This document shows, in pieces, positions 1-12,639 of a stretch of 64,000 nt of DNA (positions are counted from its first letter, which is position 1; the number at the start of each line of letters is the position of its first letter). This stretch comes from Sabellastarte sp. h YS-2021 (Eukaryota > Annelida > Polychaeta > Sabellida > Sabellidae). Made by a program: the position numbers and the translations under genes. The notes beneath the pieces were generated by a model that was not told the origin of the DNA, did no database searches, and saw only the letters and a list, made by a program, of their open reading frames with translations. Location: contig OZ024931.1 in the NCBI GenBank assembly GCA_964017235.1, positions 125,375,530 through 125,439,529 of the forward strand, given 5' to 3'.

Positions 1-2781
1 GTAGAAAGTTGGTGACATGTGTTCTACCAATTTTGGGTTGTGAGGTGATAGACTGGAAGGTATGCACTTCTTCTAAATGTTAATACGTAGGCAGGTAAAC
101 AAACAGTGAACTGCCAACCTATCCATATATTATCTATCTACGTTTTCATGTATTTTTACATGAACTGACTGAACAATTTTCACCCGTTTCTGTTGGGGAA
201 TTCTTCAATTTAGCATCAGAGCCGAGTAAATGCCACAAGCCTAAATACATAGGTCAAATGATCACCTGGGCTCACATTTACACTTGGTAAACTTTCTACC
301 TGGACTGGTGTACATCAGGGTTCAAAGAATAGCCTTAGATCATCTATCAATCTGGTAAATCCGGATAGGGCTGTAGAATAAACAGATGACACATTTTAGC
401 ACTATGTTTTAAGTAGGCAGCAGTGAAATTTTTCCTGCGGGGGAAGAGTAAACATGTCATTGTTATATAAAAAAGAGTAAGATCTACTATTACCTATAGA
501 TTTTAGTAACTATAATTAGTTAATAATATTAAAACACACAACTTTAAAATACTTTCTACATTGTGGTGTTTGTGTTTCAGTCGGATCAAAAATTAGCAAA
601 ATATCTAGAAAAATTGTCCAAAATCAACAGGTCAGACATGTACCATTTTGTGAAAGCCTGGGCATTTTTTTATTTTTGTTGTATGTCACCTATACAGAGG
701 ACAAGTGATCAGACTGATTGACTGTATCCTTCCGCCGATAATTTTTTAAATAATAGTGACATCTTGCACCTAGTGTTATTAGAAACTGCAATGTTGAAAT
801 AAGATTTCAAAAAATAGATATGAAAAGAAGATATAAAAATAAACTATTACAATTTGTCTCAAGATAATATGACCATGATTTGTGAAAATACTGACAAAGG
901 ATCATAGATCAAAATTGGATCTTTTCGTCCATTTCAATAACTAGGGTAATATCAGGACAATCTCCAGTGCGTCCCACATGTTACAATATGTTTTGTCTGA
1001 AGCCATAATCAGAGATGTGAGAATCAATTGACTTTATGGCAGACTTTTCAGAAGCGTTTTAATGTTATAAGTAAGAACTGTACGTGTAATGTTCTCATTA
1101 GAGTAAAGGATTGTAAATGTCAGGGTTCTCTCAGCTGTTCTGGATTGCCCTCTGGTTAGTGCAATGATCACGTGATAGGCTTTCAGCCAGTCAAATTCTA
1201 GTATATTATTCAAGTATAGTAATTACATATGTATATCCTCGAAGGTCATGTGGATGCAACCAGTCAAATGCATAAAATTAGTTACTTTAAGAAATCATTA
1301 TATATCACAATGTCTTTGTTATGTACAGCATCTGTAGGACATACACCGAGTCACAGGTGTTTTGACCCTAACCCTCTGTAACCATTAACACATTAATCTA
1401 ATAGCACATGACATACTGTCAGGCACAGACTCATGACACTACTTTTAAAAGCTTGGTTTTTGTGTCAACCTCCCACCCCTTCCCTAGCTAATCCCGCCCC
1501 AGCCTCGGGTTATTCTTCTTACGCTATGTTTTTCTCTCCTCTGAGAAGAGAAAATGGAAACTTGTCCTTGATACTAATAAGTCAGCTAAAGGATATCAAT
1601 CATTTGGCAAAAACACTGGGATCTAGGCTAGATGAGGAGAATTTTTGATGATATGAAAGCTATCATCTAACTAGGCTCACAAAATACACGTGGTATTTAG
1701 GTGAGTAGCTTTAGAAGAGAGAAGAGCATACTGCCAGTGAATGGGGTTATTTAGTGAAGGGTGTCCATTTCACTGAGATTTTCCTGGGCACATTGACTCA
1801 CACTCACTGGAGGGAGTAGTCATGGGAGACGTGTTTTGGCACAATTTTGTGTACATAGTTACTTAAATCATTTGTAATGTTTATACCTAGAAGCTATTAA
1901 AAATCTCACTAATTCCTAGTTTTTCTCAGTTCATTAGTGGTCAGTGATGGTTGGTTTCTATCATTCTCTGTTAATTAATTTTTCCCCATTCAAAAAGAAG
2001 CAATGATTCTTTGCAAACTTTGCATTGATAACATCTCTAGGTATATATTTCACATGAATCTTTCAAAATGTGCCAGAAATATTAAGTCTCTGGTGTGTGA
2101 TCCGACTAATGCAGGTTAATGTCGAGGCCAGACAAGTGGCCATATTTGCAAATGAAAAATTCTCTGAAGTTCTTGGCAACCACTTTGTTAATCCCCTACT
2201 TACTGTTTCCAACCCTCTTTGCCATTTTCCCTGTTGCTATGAAAACAACCTGCTGTTCAAAATTATCCTGGGTATTCTTCACCTTTGAAATTTGCCATGA
2301 CAATTAGCAAAGATAGGTAGCGCATTCTTTGATATTGTAAGTCCTTCACCAGAGCAGTCGCTAATACGGTGCACTTGTTTGCTATTCTTAGTAAATTCTC
2401 TAAATAGTTTTCTTAGTCTCACCTTGTCTGACCCCCTTCTCAGTTTGTGACAGAAGAGTTTTAATTCACACCTCACATTTCTTTCTCGTCTACCTGTAGC
2501 TATATTTTCACAAATATTTACCAATTTGTATGGTATTCTCATTACAATCACACTTTGTTGAGGTCCTCATCTTAGCATACTCAAAGAAAGTCAAACAACA
2601 TTGCAGAAATCTGAAATTACTTTTATCACGTGATACCGGTTTTGTGCCTGGTTTGATTGTCAGTGACTTTTAAATCATCTGGTTTCTCATTTATTTGCCA
2701 CAGTTTCCCGTATGTTCAATCATTAAGAAGTCAGAGTTTCTAACCTCAGTGTGACATGCTTTCTCTGTCATATATTTGCAG
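1..2781. other. Non-coding DNA upstream of the VWC exon
   Basis: AT-rich sequence in which I recognise no conserved protein or RNA gene. It is probably intron of the gene whose last exon lies at 2782-2933. One possible small exon is visible at 581-630: it follows a T-rich acceptor ending TTTCAG and stops at CAACAG followed by GTCAGA, and two of its frames are open. Its phase does not join directly to the VWC exon, so it is only a candidate. Short open frames here, for example at 1433-1648 and 2279-2551, show no family features. Confidence 0.5.
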
Positions 2782-2933
2782 GACCAAACTGTTTTCTGGA
2801 CAAGCAGATCATTAGAGAGGGAGAACGGATTTATGTGGACAAGTGCAGATACTGTTTCTGTTCCAGTACAGAGTATGTCGCACCAGACCAGCCTCGTCAT
2901 GCCACATGTCAACGCAGCTTCTTTTGTCTATAG
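2782..2933 (+). CDS. Terminal exon of a VWC-like cysteine-rich protein (partial)
   Basis: A T-rich acceptor (TATATTTGCAG) precedes this open segment, which ends in TAG at 2931-2933. It encodes about 50 residues with the spacing C-x17-C-x2-C-x-C-x15-C-x5-C, including the run KCRYCFC. This is the layout of a von Willebrand factor type C module, where a Gly-Glu pair (REGERIY here) sits between the first and second cysteines. VWC modules are extracellular and often bind BMP/TGF-beta ligands or matrix, but no specific function can be assigned. The exon starts in phase 1, so one base comes from an upstream exon I did not find. An AATAAA signal follows 356 bases after the stop. The whole protein could have one or many such modules. 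The domain call is moderate; the exon call rests on the acceptor, the open frame and the cysteine pattern. Confidence 0.55.
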
Positions 2934-3120
2934 CTGAATGTGAAAGTGAGGCTCAAGTGGATAAAACCCAACACTGTAAAATCCCCCACTGTAAAAAAAA
3001 TCCTGCAGAACAAAAGAAACTACCAGTCTCAATGTGGGCCTTTCTTCTGTTTTATATCTGAATGTGAAACTGACATTGTAGTGGATAAAACCCCATACTG
3101 GACAAATTCATACAGTAAAA
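2934..3120 (+). repeat. Internal duplication in the putative 3' UTR
   Basis: Two diverged direct copies lie about 124 bases apart, at ~2934-2985 and ~3058-3110. Each carries CTGAATGTGAAA followed by GTGGATAAAACCC. They lie directly after the VWC stop codon. The second copy includes a few bases resembling the end of the coding exon, which suggests a local duplication that began at the exon end. Confidence 0.55.
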
Positions 3121-3288
3121 AATACAGAACATACAGTACTGGACAAGTTTCAACATACAGAAGCAAACATCCTAACAGTTGATAATTCTAACTGAGTACA
3201 AGAAGATAAGACTTATTTAACGGTTTGTCATTCAATCTGCTCTCAGACAACATTTTTCCATACTACTCGGTGTGCAGGGCCAGTCATC

Positions 3289-3294
3289 AATAAA
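3289..3294 (+). terminator. Polyadenylation signal AATAAA
   Basis: A canonical AATAAA lies in AT-rich sequence 356 bases after the VWC stop codon, on the same strand. It is the first such signal downstream and gives a plausible 3' UTR of about 380 bases. Confidence 0.45.
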
Positions 3295-3299
3295 TATAA

Positions 3300-5056
3300 T
3301 GACAGTGTATCAATGAGAAAACCTTACATTTCTCTAATTGTTTGTTTACTTCATAAAAATGAGTGATTTAATATGTACATATTTGATCTATCTATATGCA
3401 GTAATAGTCATTCACCATGTTTTCAATTATTTGCCTTTGTGAAGAAACCTTATTGAAATACACAATACAGTGTATTGCATGGTCTTGTGAAGACACCCAA
3501 TATCAATTTGACACTTTTTTCTGTCAGACATGAGTCAGTGGCATAAAATTATATTGATGTTACAACACCAAGTATAAGAGATGGGTATCATCACCATAAC
3601 CCTCCCTATCAAGTAGCTTCATGCAAATCAGTTTAATTTTGTTTCAGGATTGGAAGTACTGACTTCCATTTAAGGCATTTAACGTCCTATCACATTTTCA
3701 TTGAAGTGATATACATTTCTGACACTATTAAATGGGTACATTTGAGCAGCTGTATATGTATGTATACCACATTTCAGTAACTGTATTATTCTTAATTACT
3801 GATGTAAGGGAAGCTTAATGTTTTAATTATATAAAGCAATATATATGTGTTTGAATTTAAATTAACAATAATATTTTATTAACGTTAAACTGGCAACAAA
3901 TTCTGTGGAATACACTGAATGTACCGATTGTAATAACAAAGTTTAAAAAATAGTAATTTCTTGTCAACCTTACATTTAATATCATTTGATAGTTAAGAGA
4001 ATAGTAATTTGCATTTAACGTGGCAGATATCACACTGAGTATCAGTAAAGTTGATCAAAGCTATTGCTGTCAATTAACAATGAATATCATAATCATTTCA
4101 TTTGATCAAACTTAATGCTATCAATTTGTAGTGAATTTTATATTTTTAATCCAAGGTTATAACTATTAATTTGCAATTAAGTTTAGAAACATTTTTATTC
4201 AACTTTTTGCTGTCCTCTGTTGTTACAATAATTTTCTTGAAAAGGAAAATGGTATATGACCTTGAGATGTGTTGAGATTGTGTACAACAGTACAGATACA
4301 CTATTTACTTCACATTTCATTGTTATTGCATATGTTCTGCTATCAATCTGTAGTTAGTTTCAGCTTATTAATTTATTTGGTTAAATCCATCAAAATATTT
4401 ACATTTTACATCAAAATATATTTCCTAAATCATCAAACGTAATTTTCCTGTCTGGTTAAATAGATTAAAATTCTTCGATTTGTAAATATATATTTGTACT
4501 ATTAAACAATATCAAATTTTATCTGTGGTGAACATTAAATATTGAACAAAAGAATGTTGTGTATTTCTTCTTCCTTTTGGTATAAGTGTCTTAATCCGAT
4601 GATAATAATTTTAATATACTTTAACACAAACACTAACCACTTCCCTGCAATTTTAACTACATTGATCAACATAAAGAATAATATGTACCTCTTATGTACA
4701 ACTTTCGTGACATTGCATATTTTGCCAACTTCAATATCTAGTGAAAACAAATCTGTGAAGCAACTGATGGCTGGAGCTTGTATTACCACTTTTAGAACTC
4801 ACTATGGCAAATTACTGAAGTATCGACTGGACCAGTTACTAGCCTGTTTGAATTGTTAATGCTCTGAAAAAAGACCCTGGTATCTGGGTGGTACAGGTTG
4901 TAGAATAAGCTGTCTGGAATATCTATGCACCTCCCCACCAACCTTCCAGCATGTCTATTGTAGAACAGCTTGTGATGGGTCAATGAAGACGTTCCTGATG
5001 CAAAGTGCATTCTGAATTTCTGAATTGTATCAAATGCCAATGATGATGTCTTTCCT
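3300..5056. other. AT-rich intergenic DNA
   Basis: No gene recognised. Between about 3960 and 4400 the sequence has loosely recurring pieces (TTTGATCAAA, GCTATCAATTTG) that suggest a decayed tandem repeat. Open frames on both strands at 4535-4859 are AT-rich, overlap each other in opposite directions and show no family signature. Confidence 0.45.
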
Positions 5057-5058
5057 TA

Positions 5059-5262
5059 TGCCCAGGTCACACAGTGGCAAGGGTGCTACCATAGTCATCG
5101 CGAATGTGGTACAATCCTTACGAATTCCAATTCACAGAGATTTGCGCAAAAGAAATGAAACACTGTAGTCACATGGTTAAATATCCAGAAATGTTAAACG
5201 CATTGCCACCTCTATGAGACAGAGGCAGGATGAATTGCGAGGTCAGTGACAAACCCCTGCAA
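5059..5262 (+). mobile_element. Left end of a decayed Harbinger element
   Basis: TGCCCAGGTCACAC at 5059 followed by AGTGGC matches the terminal inverted repeat of the complete Harbinger at 34193 with one mismatch in the first 19 bases, and it is likewise preceded by TTA. Homology continues inward: GTAGTCACATGGTT near 5165 parallels GTGGTCACGTGGTT near 34300. The LINE at 5263-8655 interrupts the element here, and its transposase remnant resumes just beyond it on the same strand. No matching right terminal repeat was found. Confidence 0.75.
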
Positions 5263-8200
5263 ACATTCTAATTCTAATTGAACTTTTATAGCCCTTAATC
5301 TCTGTCATAAAGACAGACTCTAAGGCGCATCACACAAAAAAACATTGTTCAATATTCATAAACCAGAGACATTGCAGGGGTCAGCACCACAGAGAAAGCA
5401 GGAGGAGATTGGAAATTTAGGGTGGATATGCTTTTCCAAAGAGGTATGACTTCAGCTTTGACCTGAAGGAGGTAAGTGAGTTTGCAGAACGGACCTCGTC
5501 AGGAAGGTCATTCCAAATCATAGGTGCGTCATACGCAAAACTGAGTCCAAAATGCTTTCGAGACTTGAAAACTGAAGCAAAGTGGTTAACCTCAAGAAAC
5601 ATGCCATCAGATTGACTTCAATGAGTGTTATATGCACTATGTCTGGGTATGAGAAAGGGTTCAAAATATTTGGGGTTATCACTGTGTAGAAACTTATAAA
5701 CAAGGACTGCAGTCTTAAAGATAGAACAGTACTTAATCAGCAACCAATGTAGTGCTTTTCTAACTGGAGTGATGTGTGAATACTTGGTGGTTTTGGCAAC
5801 AATTCTGGCAAGACTGTTCTGAACACATTGAAGTTTGCGCAGATCCAGAGCTGAGAGACCTCTGAACAGAGAGTTACAGTAATCAAGACGACTTCCGACC
5901 ACAGCATTGACAGCCATAAGGGCAGCTTCATGTGTCACATGTCCTCGGAGTTGCTTAAGATCACGGACACTAGTAAAACCAGCCTTGCAGACTTTCATAA
6001 CATGGCAAGAGAATGAGAAATCTGAATCAAACCAGACACCAAGGTTCCTAACTGCATCTACTGGTGATATAAGATTACCGAGTATATTGACTGGGAAAGA
6101 GTGATTAAGTTTTTCACGCTGAGACTTAGATCCAAACACAATGAATTCGGTCTTATCAGGATTTAGCTTAAGCTGGGCAGCGTGACAGCTTATCAAGGGC
6201 CGAGGCAGCATTTTTATGTGTGAGATGCACATACAATTGTGTGTCATCAGCATAGAACTGGAAACTAATACCAGGATGATTCTGTATGACTTTACTCAGC
6301 GGAGTGGTATAGAGTGAAAAAAGGATTGGCCCCAGAATAGAGCCTTGAGGCACACCATACAATAACTTTTTGGCATCAGATAAAATTGACCCTATCTTAA
6401 TGCACTGTACATGGTCTGAGAGATAAGACTTGAACCAGTCGAAGACAACCCCGCTGACACCGAACCAGGAGCTGAGAGAATCAAGAAGCATATCATGATC
6501 AATAGTATCAAACGCTGCTGATTGATCCAAGAGAACGACAGCAGTAGCCTCACCTTTAGCAAAAGCCAGATGAACATCATTCTTAATTGAAAGCAATGCA
6601 GATTCAGTTGAGTGACCTAGTTTATAGACAGACTGTCTGATATCCTCTAGTCTGTTCACACTGACATGGTCATTCAATTGAGAAGCAACAACACATTCAA
6701 CAAGTTTCGATATGAAGCCCAGCCCTGAAACAGGCCTGTAGTTTTTAAAGTCATTTGGTGGTAGGGAAGACTTTTTAATCAATAGGGTTACAATAGCCTT
6801 CTTAAACTCATCAGGTACAAAACCTTCTGACAATGAGCAGTTAACAAGTCTGGTAATAGAGGACAGTAAAATATCTATACATTCCTTAACAAGAAATGTG
6901 GGCCATGGATCTAATAAACAAGATTTAGAGGGTGACTTCATGATAATTTTTCTAATTTCCTCCTGAGAAACTTGTTTAAAGCAGCTGAAATTAGGCACAT
7001 CGGGTGGAGGAGGAAGGGAGAATGAGTCACTAGAGGAAAATGAGTTTCTGATTTTAGCTATTTTGTCACTGAAGAAAGTGACACACCTGTCAGCAAGACC
7101 TTTCTTAGATTCATGAGAAGGGAGTACTGCTTCAGGACCAGAGTGTAGTGCAGAACGTAAGGCCTGCCATAGCTTCTTGGAGTCATTAGCATTTTCACTG
7201 ACCAGGTTTCTGAAATAACTTGCCTTATCTTTGTTGACCAGTGAATTGCACCGAGCAATCTGTTTTCGAAGTCTAGATCGATTGTAGGCAGATTTATCTT
7301 TACGCCAGATTCGTTCCAGTTGTTGTCTGATGTTTTTTGCCAGTCGGTAGGAATCAGATAGCCAACCAGTAGCTTGTTTAGTAGAAGTTCGAGTAACCAA
7401 TGGTGCATCCTTATCAAGCAATCTGCTCAAGTGACCTAAGTATTGTTCACACAGAACACTGACTGTATCACCAGGGCGTCTTACGAATGAGCAATTTCCC
7501 AAATCCTTACACAAACTGTCCAAGTCAATTTTATGATACCTGCTGTAGGTGACCACTTTTTCCTTATTTGAAGGAGGATTAACTGAATCAAGCTGAGCAA
7601 GGACAAGAGCATGATCGGAGATAAATTCAGCACCTCGTACATTGGAAAAGCTACTAGCATCAATAGGAGTGAGAACAAGGTCTAGAATATGACCATGAAG
7701 ATGGGTAGCCATTTGAACATTTTGTGTAATATTGCATGATTCTAAACAGTTCTGGAATTTAATACTATCATTTGAAGAAGTATCCACATGAATATTAAAA
7801 TCACCACAAATTAGGAATGAGGGAGAAACTGAGGATAAGTATTCTAAAAGATTGAGAAATTGGTCCAGGAAACTGTCAGAGCATGAGCGAGGTGGACGAT
7901 AAACACAAGTTAACACTAGCGGTTGAGCCATGGACCCAATTGCAATGCTAACATTTTCAAAGGAACTGAATGTAGGAGTATCCACTGATCTAACCTGTAT
8001 AGCTTTGTTGATAAAAAATCCAACACCACCACCCCGGCCATGAATACGGGGTTTGTGGCAGAATTTGAAACCTGTTGGGGTGATGGAATGTAGAAGACTG
8101 TCCATATCCTCCAGGCGAATATGTGTTTCAGTGACAGCAAGAATGTCGACAGAATGTGCTGATACAGTATCATTGATGCACGGTCCCTTGTTTCTTACAG

Positions 8201-8655
8201 ATCGACAATTTACTGCCCAAAAAAAGATTGGTCCAGGATTAAGCGAGATATCACCGCAAAGCAACAGTAGGGTCGCAAGACCATGACGCTTAGCCACACA
8301 AGGGAAATGATGTGTATTCAGAACATAGCTATGGAGTCTGTAGGGGCGTGGTAATGAAGTAAGACCATGAGCAGACAATGGAATAAACACTTTGGAATCA
8401 CTGTATCCTGACTTGTCCAGAACCTGTGAGACTTTGCTGTCTACTCGGCTGTCTCTGAAGATGGAACTATGATACATAGAGAACTAACTACATGCTCTGG
8501 AGAATTGCTTGCAAATATATAGGAATGTTTTAATATGCAGAGTGACTGATGATAAAGATGCCAAGATGTTACTGTGAGTACCTGCTGAGACAGGACTGAG
8601 AATGAGTCACCAAGAATATATTTTTCATATGAATTGCTAGCTCTCAATCCAGATA
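5263..8655 (-). mobile_element. CR1/L2-like non-LTR retrotransposon
   Basis: A minus-strand LINE of about 3.4 kb. The 3' end, at low coordinates, finishes in short AATTAG/TTAGAA-type repeats, and a related 3' end recurs at 58206. The single recognised reading frame has an N-terminal apurinic endonuclease and a reverse transcriptase, the CR1/L2/Rex-type layout. No separate ORF1 was found. It lies inside an older Harbinger relic: terminal-repeat sequence is on one side and transposase remnant on the other. Exact ends and target duplication are not resolved. The copy is disabled by a deletion with frameshift and by a stop codon, yet most of its frame is open, so it inserted much more recently than its Harbinger host. 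Confidence 0.85.
5417..8477 (-). pseudogene. LINE endonuclease-reverse transcriptase, frameshifted
   Basis: The first segment (8477-6168, 769 codons from an ATG) holds the hydrophobic GDISLNPGP motif common in CR1-like ORF2, then an endonuclease with NCRSVRNKG, TETH, CGDFNIH and SDHALV, then a reverse transcriptase with FKNYRPVSGL, the catalytic DQSAAFDTIDHD, GVPQGSILGP and FQFYADDTQLY. Soon after YADD the frame shifts; residues usually found before LKLNPDKTEF are missing, pointing to a small deletion near 6170-6190. The second segment (to 5618) carries LKLNPDKTEF and the thumb region. An in-frame TGA at 5618-5620 interrupts it, and the same frame then continues to the C-terminal WNDLPDEVRS block ending at 5417. 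As written it cannot make a full protein. Confidence 0.88.
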
Positions 8656-8689
8656 TCATACATTCACAGCTTTTTAACAGAATGCATTG

Positions 8690-9660
8690 AGAATTTTTTT
8701 AGAAATGGCAAACCATTTACAGAGACCGAGACATTTGCAGCAGTTTCATAAGGTTCAGAGAGATATATATGTGAGTAAGACATACTATTAGCAAGAATTC
8801 TTATTGAGTGATAGAGAACGCATGAACCCAGGCCCAGATGTAGTAGATCAAACCTTGGCTGCAAAGAAAGTTGAATCTTTGCCACTGTGATATACTTATG
8901 AGGAAGTTGGAGAATGAAGATGAGACTGTTTGCCATAATTTTGTTGGACCCTGCCATGTTTTGAGAAATTCTGTTGAGAGTGGACCCAAAAACTGAAAAG
9001 CTTAATCTGTTTCCTGGCCACCGGTGAGAGATACAGAAGCCAGATGTATGGCTCTCCTGTGGTGTACAACACCATTTCCATGTGTGCATCAGTGCTGTGA
9101 TACCATTTTTGATGAATACTTAGATGAAGTTATGCATTGCCTGATGTCCACTGCACAGCGGAGAGAATTTCATGGAACTTCCACCACACCCTGGGGGTGG
9201 GGGTGGGTGGGCAATAGATGTCAAGCATGTGGCAATAAGATCATCCAAGGATAGCAGGTTTCAGCTCAAGGGGGTTCCACTTGTTCATGTGGAGGGCAGG
9301 CATAATCCAGTGCAAACGTACAGTCCACCAGCAGCTGAACCACTCCCAGGTGATGACTATCCTGTGCCATAATTCATGATTAGGAAAGATGCATTTTCAC
9401 TTTGCATATTGTTGCTGAAGCTTTTTTGCATCCGAAGGCTCGCAGATGAATAGAGCATATTCAACTACAGACTTTCACGTGCACGCCAGATTGTCGAAAA
9501 TGCATTTGGAATTATGGCTGAAATCGGACTCAAAACCCAGGCTTTTTCCTTTAATTTTACCAGCTTGTATTCTGAATAATATATTGAGGGTTAGATATCC
9601 AGCTCTGCATCAAAACATTGCTGCAACAAGTACTGAAAGAAAAGTATCAAACAGCTAAGT
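8690..9660 (+). pseudogene. Harbinger (HARBI1-like) transposase relic
   Basis: Base-level similarity to the intact transposase at 34702-35871 runs through this stretch in the same order. TTTACAGAGACCGAGACAT near 8717 matches the start of that gene, GAGAGATACAGAAGCCAGATGT near 9025 its middle, and a DDE core follows: AIDVKHVAI near 9205, EPLPGDDY near 9340 and IVENAFGIMAEIG near 9495. Frameshifts and stop codons separate these pieces. It is the continuation of the element whose left end is at 5059, displaced by the LINE. The first Asp and the final Glu of the DDE triad are recognisable, but the gene is dead. Confidence 0.82.
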
Positions 9661-9900
9661 CATATGCCTTAGTATTTGTTAACATGTACTACTGAAATCA
9701 AGGTATCAAACAGTTAAGGTCATATGCCTTAAGTATTTGTTAACAAGAACTATTGAAAGCAAGGTATCAAACAGTTAAGTCATATGCTGTAAGTATTTGT
9801 TAACACATACTACTGAAAGTAACATATCAAACAGTTAAGGTAATATTTCCCAGTATTTGTCAACAAGTACTCACTGAAAGGATTCAAACACCTGAAGAGG
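9640..9900 (+). repeat. Tandem array, ~60-bp unit, about four copies
   Basis: TATCAAACAGYTAAG recurs at about 9645, 9703, 9764 and 9824, each followed by TCATATGCYKTARGTATTTG and GTTAACA. A fifth, weaker unit runs to about 9900. The array starts at the 3' end of the transposase relic, inside the old Harbinger element. Confidence 0.85.
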
Positions 9901-12150
9901 TCATATCACGTTAAGGAATCAAAATGTACCACATCTGGAAAATTTGTAATTTCTGCATGTAGTATGCACATTTTCCTATTTAAAACACACATTGAATTAA
10001 AACATAAAATAAACAGTAACATTAAGTAATACGGTCTCAGAAGATATAGTTTTTTAATAATAACAATATAAACATTTGTATAGTGAAAAACTGATGAAAA
10101 TCCTCTATTGTGTTGGGACAGAGAAGATGGGGATGGGACATAAATATTGATCAAGCGGGGTAAAAGATGAAGAGGACTGAAGACAAAAAGAAAGAACAAT
10201 GAAAAATTCACCAACAACAATGAAGTATTTACTGTACATGGATATTTACGGTCAAACATTGGCACTGTCTGACCTGGCCATCAGTGTGAATCTCCACAAA
10301 CACAACCAACAAAACTGAAAATAGACAAACTTGTTCAGTTGTAGCTTTGATTCCAGCAAGGACAGAAGTAACCTAGGTGTTAGGAATTAAGTATCATTAG
10401 TAGAATTATGTCTCAGCCAATTCTTTTTCTTATTGTTACAATTTTATTTGGGGGAAAAAAGAGAATATTTTGTTTTTGAAAACAAAATGTTTAAAAAATA
10501 AGAAGAAAAAACTTCCAGCAATCAAAATTTAAAAAAAAAATTAGATTATTAAAAATCTCTAAAATGAACATGCTAAAACGTTAGATGGAATCTAATACAG
10601 CGGAAGTCAATTCAAGCAATGTGAAAGTTGTGGTTTTTACGTACAGCTAAGCTTAAATAAGGACAGGGCCTCAGTGCATCTCAAGTGTCAGCACGAACCT
10701 ACCACTACTGGGGTGAGAGACCAGTGACAATCAATCCCAGGTCCTCGGTGGCGCAGTGGGTCAGCAAGTTTGGCATCTCATCACAGGCTCTCACCTCTGT
10801 GTTTGTTTGACTCCCACAAGTGATAATACTGAGGACCTGTCCCAATATGACCCTGGCTGTTGAATGAGATGTAAAACTTTAACAACCAATCCAGACACTG
10901 TTATAGTAAAAATACAGCAGAGCCCACAAGGATATTTTGCAGAATTGGATTGGGGATATACTTCAGATTTATTCAATTTTCCAGGTTTTTAATACATCCA
11001 CACAATTCTATTACACTTTTAAATTTTAAAAGGCTCTTCCTGGCAAAAGGACATGCAGTGTAGATATTTGTATTTATATCAATAGAACTATAAATGTACA
11101 CCTTGTGGACATCAATACAGTGGGAAATTGATTTCACATTTCATTAAGCAGTGTCTCAATAGCTATTACAGCAGAGACTCTGAACACGCCAATGTGTAAT
11201 TAACTATATTGAAAGCTCTTTGTGGTGACTTCAGATAGACATGACTTCATTTTCTGCTGATTGATACGATCAGTGCAGGAAAAACTGTTTGAGATAAAAA
11301 CTAAAGGTGAATCACACATATTCATAAACAGATTTTACCTTATCATTTTTACTATGCATCATTTCACTATGTATTGCTACCAACTCCAATCTCACAAACA
11401 TTATCCCCAAAATGTCCTGCCCAAAATGTGAATCCCACCAAATTACATCAAATGTGTCCTACACAAATACGTGACACACCCAACCACATCTAGTATCTTG
11501 GGAGACCCCGTCCCCCCTACACTGTATCCAGATACACACCTGATGTGACCCCGTCCATCTGGTGAGTCGACATGAAATGTCCAATAATTGAAAACTGCTC
11601 GGGTTAATCCTAAGTGTATGCCACAGTTACAGCAGTTGACCCTATATATCACATCAATATCATCCTGATTTCTATCCCTGGTCATGGCCTAGGGGGCCTA
11701 GGACCCAAACTACCTTGAGTTCTCCCACAGTTGCTACCATTCAGCTAAAGGTCATGTATTACAGCTAAAGGTCACCTGTACTGATGTGAAGATCACTCAG
11801 GATCAAACAATGGCGGTGCAGGCTGATGCCTGGTGAGGGCATCAGGTGGTCAATCTGTCACACTCATCCTCAAACTCAGATTTTTTTATAGAGAACACTT
11901 CAGAGAGAACCCATTGTTCCCGTAGCCATCCATGCCACAGTTATGTTAGCTGCAAATAAGATATTACTTTCTTGACCATGATCCTGGAGATGGTGACTCT
12001 CATGTGGCTAGACAGTAGACAGGGGTCAGGGGTCATGGTTTGTGCAGGGCCAGAGCTACGGCTGGGACACTCATTTGCAGAAGCAGGGGTCCAGAGGTGT
12101 AGGAGAGGACCTACCCCGAGCGGGTAGGCTGACACAGATGACTACTTGTG
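9901..12150. other. Non-coding interior of the old Harbinger relic
   Basis: No conserved coding region is recognised between the transposase relic and the Myb/MADF-like relic. The stretch includes a tRNA-derived SINE at 10737-10900 and A-rich runs near 10440-10560. Open frames at 9906-10265, 11443-11685 and 11941-12135 show no family features. In the complete element the corresponding interval is only about 1.2 kb, so this one has been expanded by insertions. Confidence 0.4.
10737..10900 (+). repeat. tRNA-derived SINE (family A)
   Basis: The head GGTGGCGCAGTGGGTCAGC fits a pol III A box and TGTTTGACTCCC a B box, about 45 bases apart. The body ACCTGTCCCAATATGACC followed by GAGATGTAAAAC is shared with the copies at 22330-22475 (minus) and 23345-23465 (plus), so this is a dispersed SINE family and not a tRNA gene. 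Confidence 0.65.
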
Positions 12151-12639
12151 GATGACCTAACTGACGGGATATCCTCAAAAGTAAATGGACTAGTTGTTGG
12201 TGTCTTCTGTGGATGTGGATAAAGAAGAAATGTCCACATTTTATGCTAGACTACTTATGGTGCTTGCTGTTTCTGCTTTCTTGATGCTAAGGGCTTTGCT
12301 TCCATCCTATTTGAGCTGGTCCAGATGACAGGTAGCTACTTATATTGTATTGGATACTTCTGCACTGAGCCTATTTTCCACTCTTCTGGCTTGTTCATAG
12401 TCTGGCCTGTTACACCACAGCTGAGGATGAGCAAATGGCTATTGTAGTACTGACTAATTCACCAGTGGTCTCATGTCATACTAGATTGGCGAACTGGACT
12501 GCCACTGCTGCTAATGCTGTCGGTGGTCTGGCATGAGTCTAAAAAATGCAAATTTCTTTACCCTCAATTCTGTAAGCTATGGCTTCTCCAACTGTCTATG
12601 TCAGGATATATAATAAAGACTCCTGTTATTCTAGATTTG

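Noticed and set aside
2279-2551. 90-residue basic frame on the minus strand
   Set aside because: No recognisable domain, splice signals or neighbours on that strand; the length is compatible with chance.
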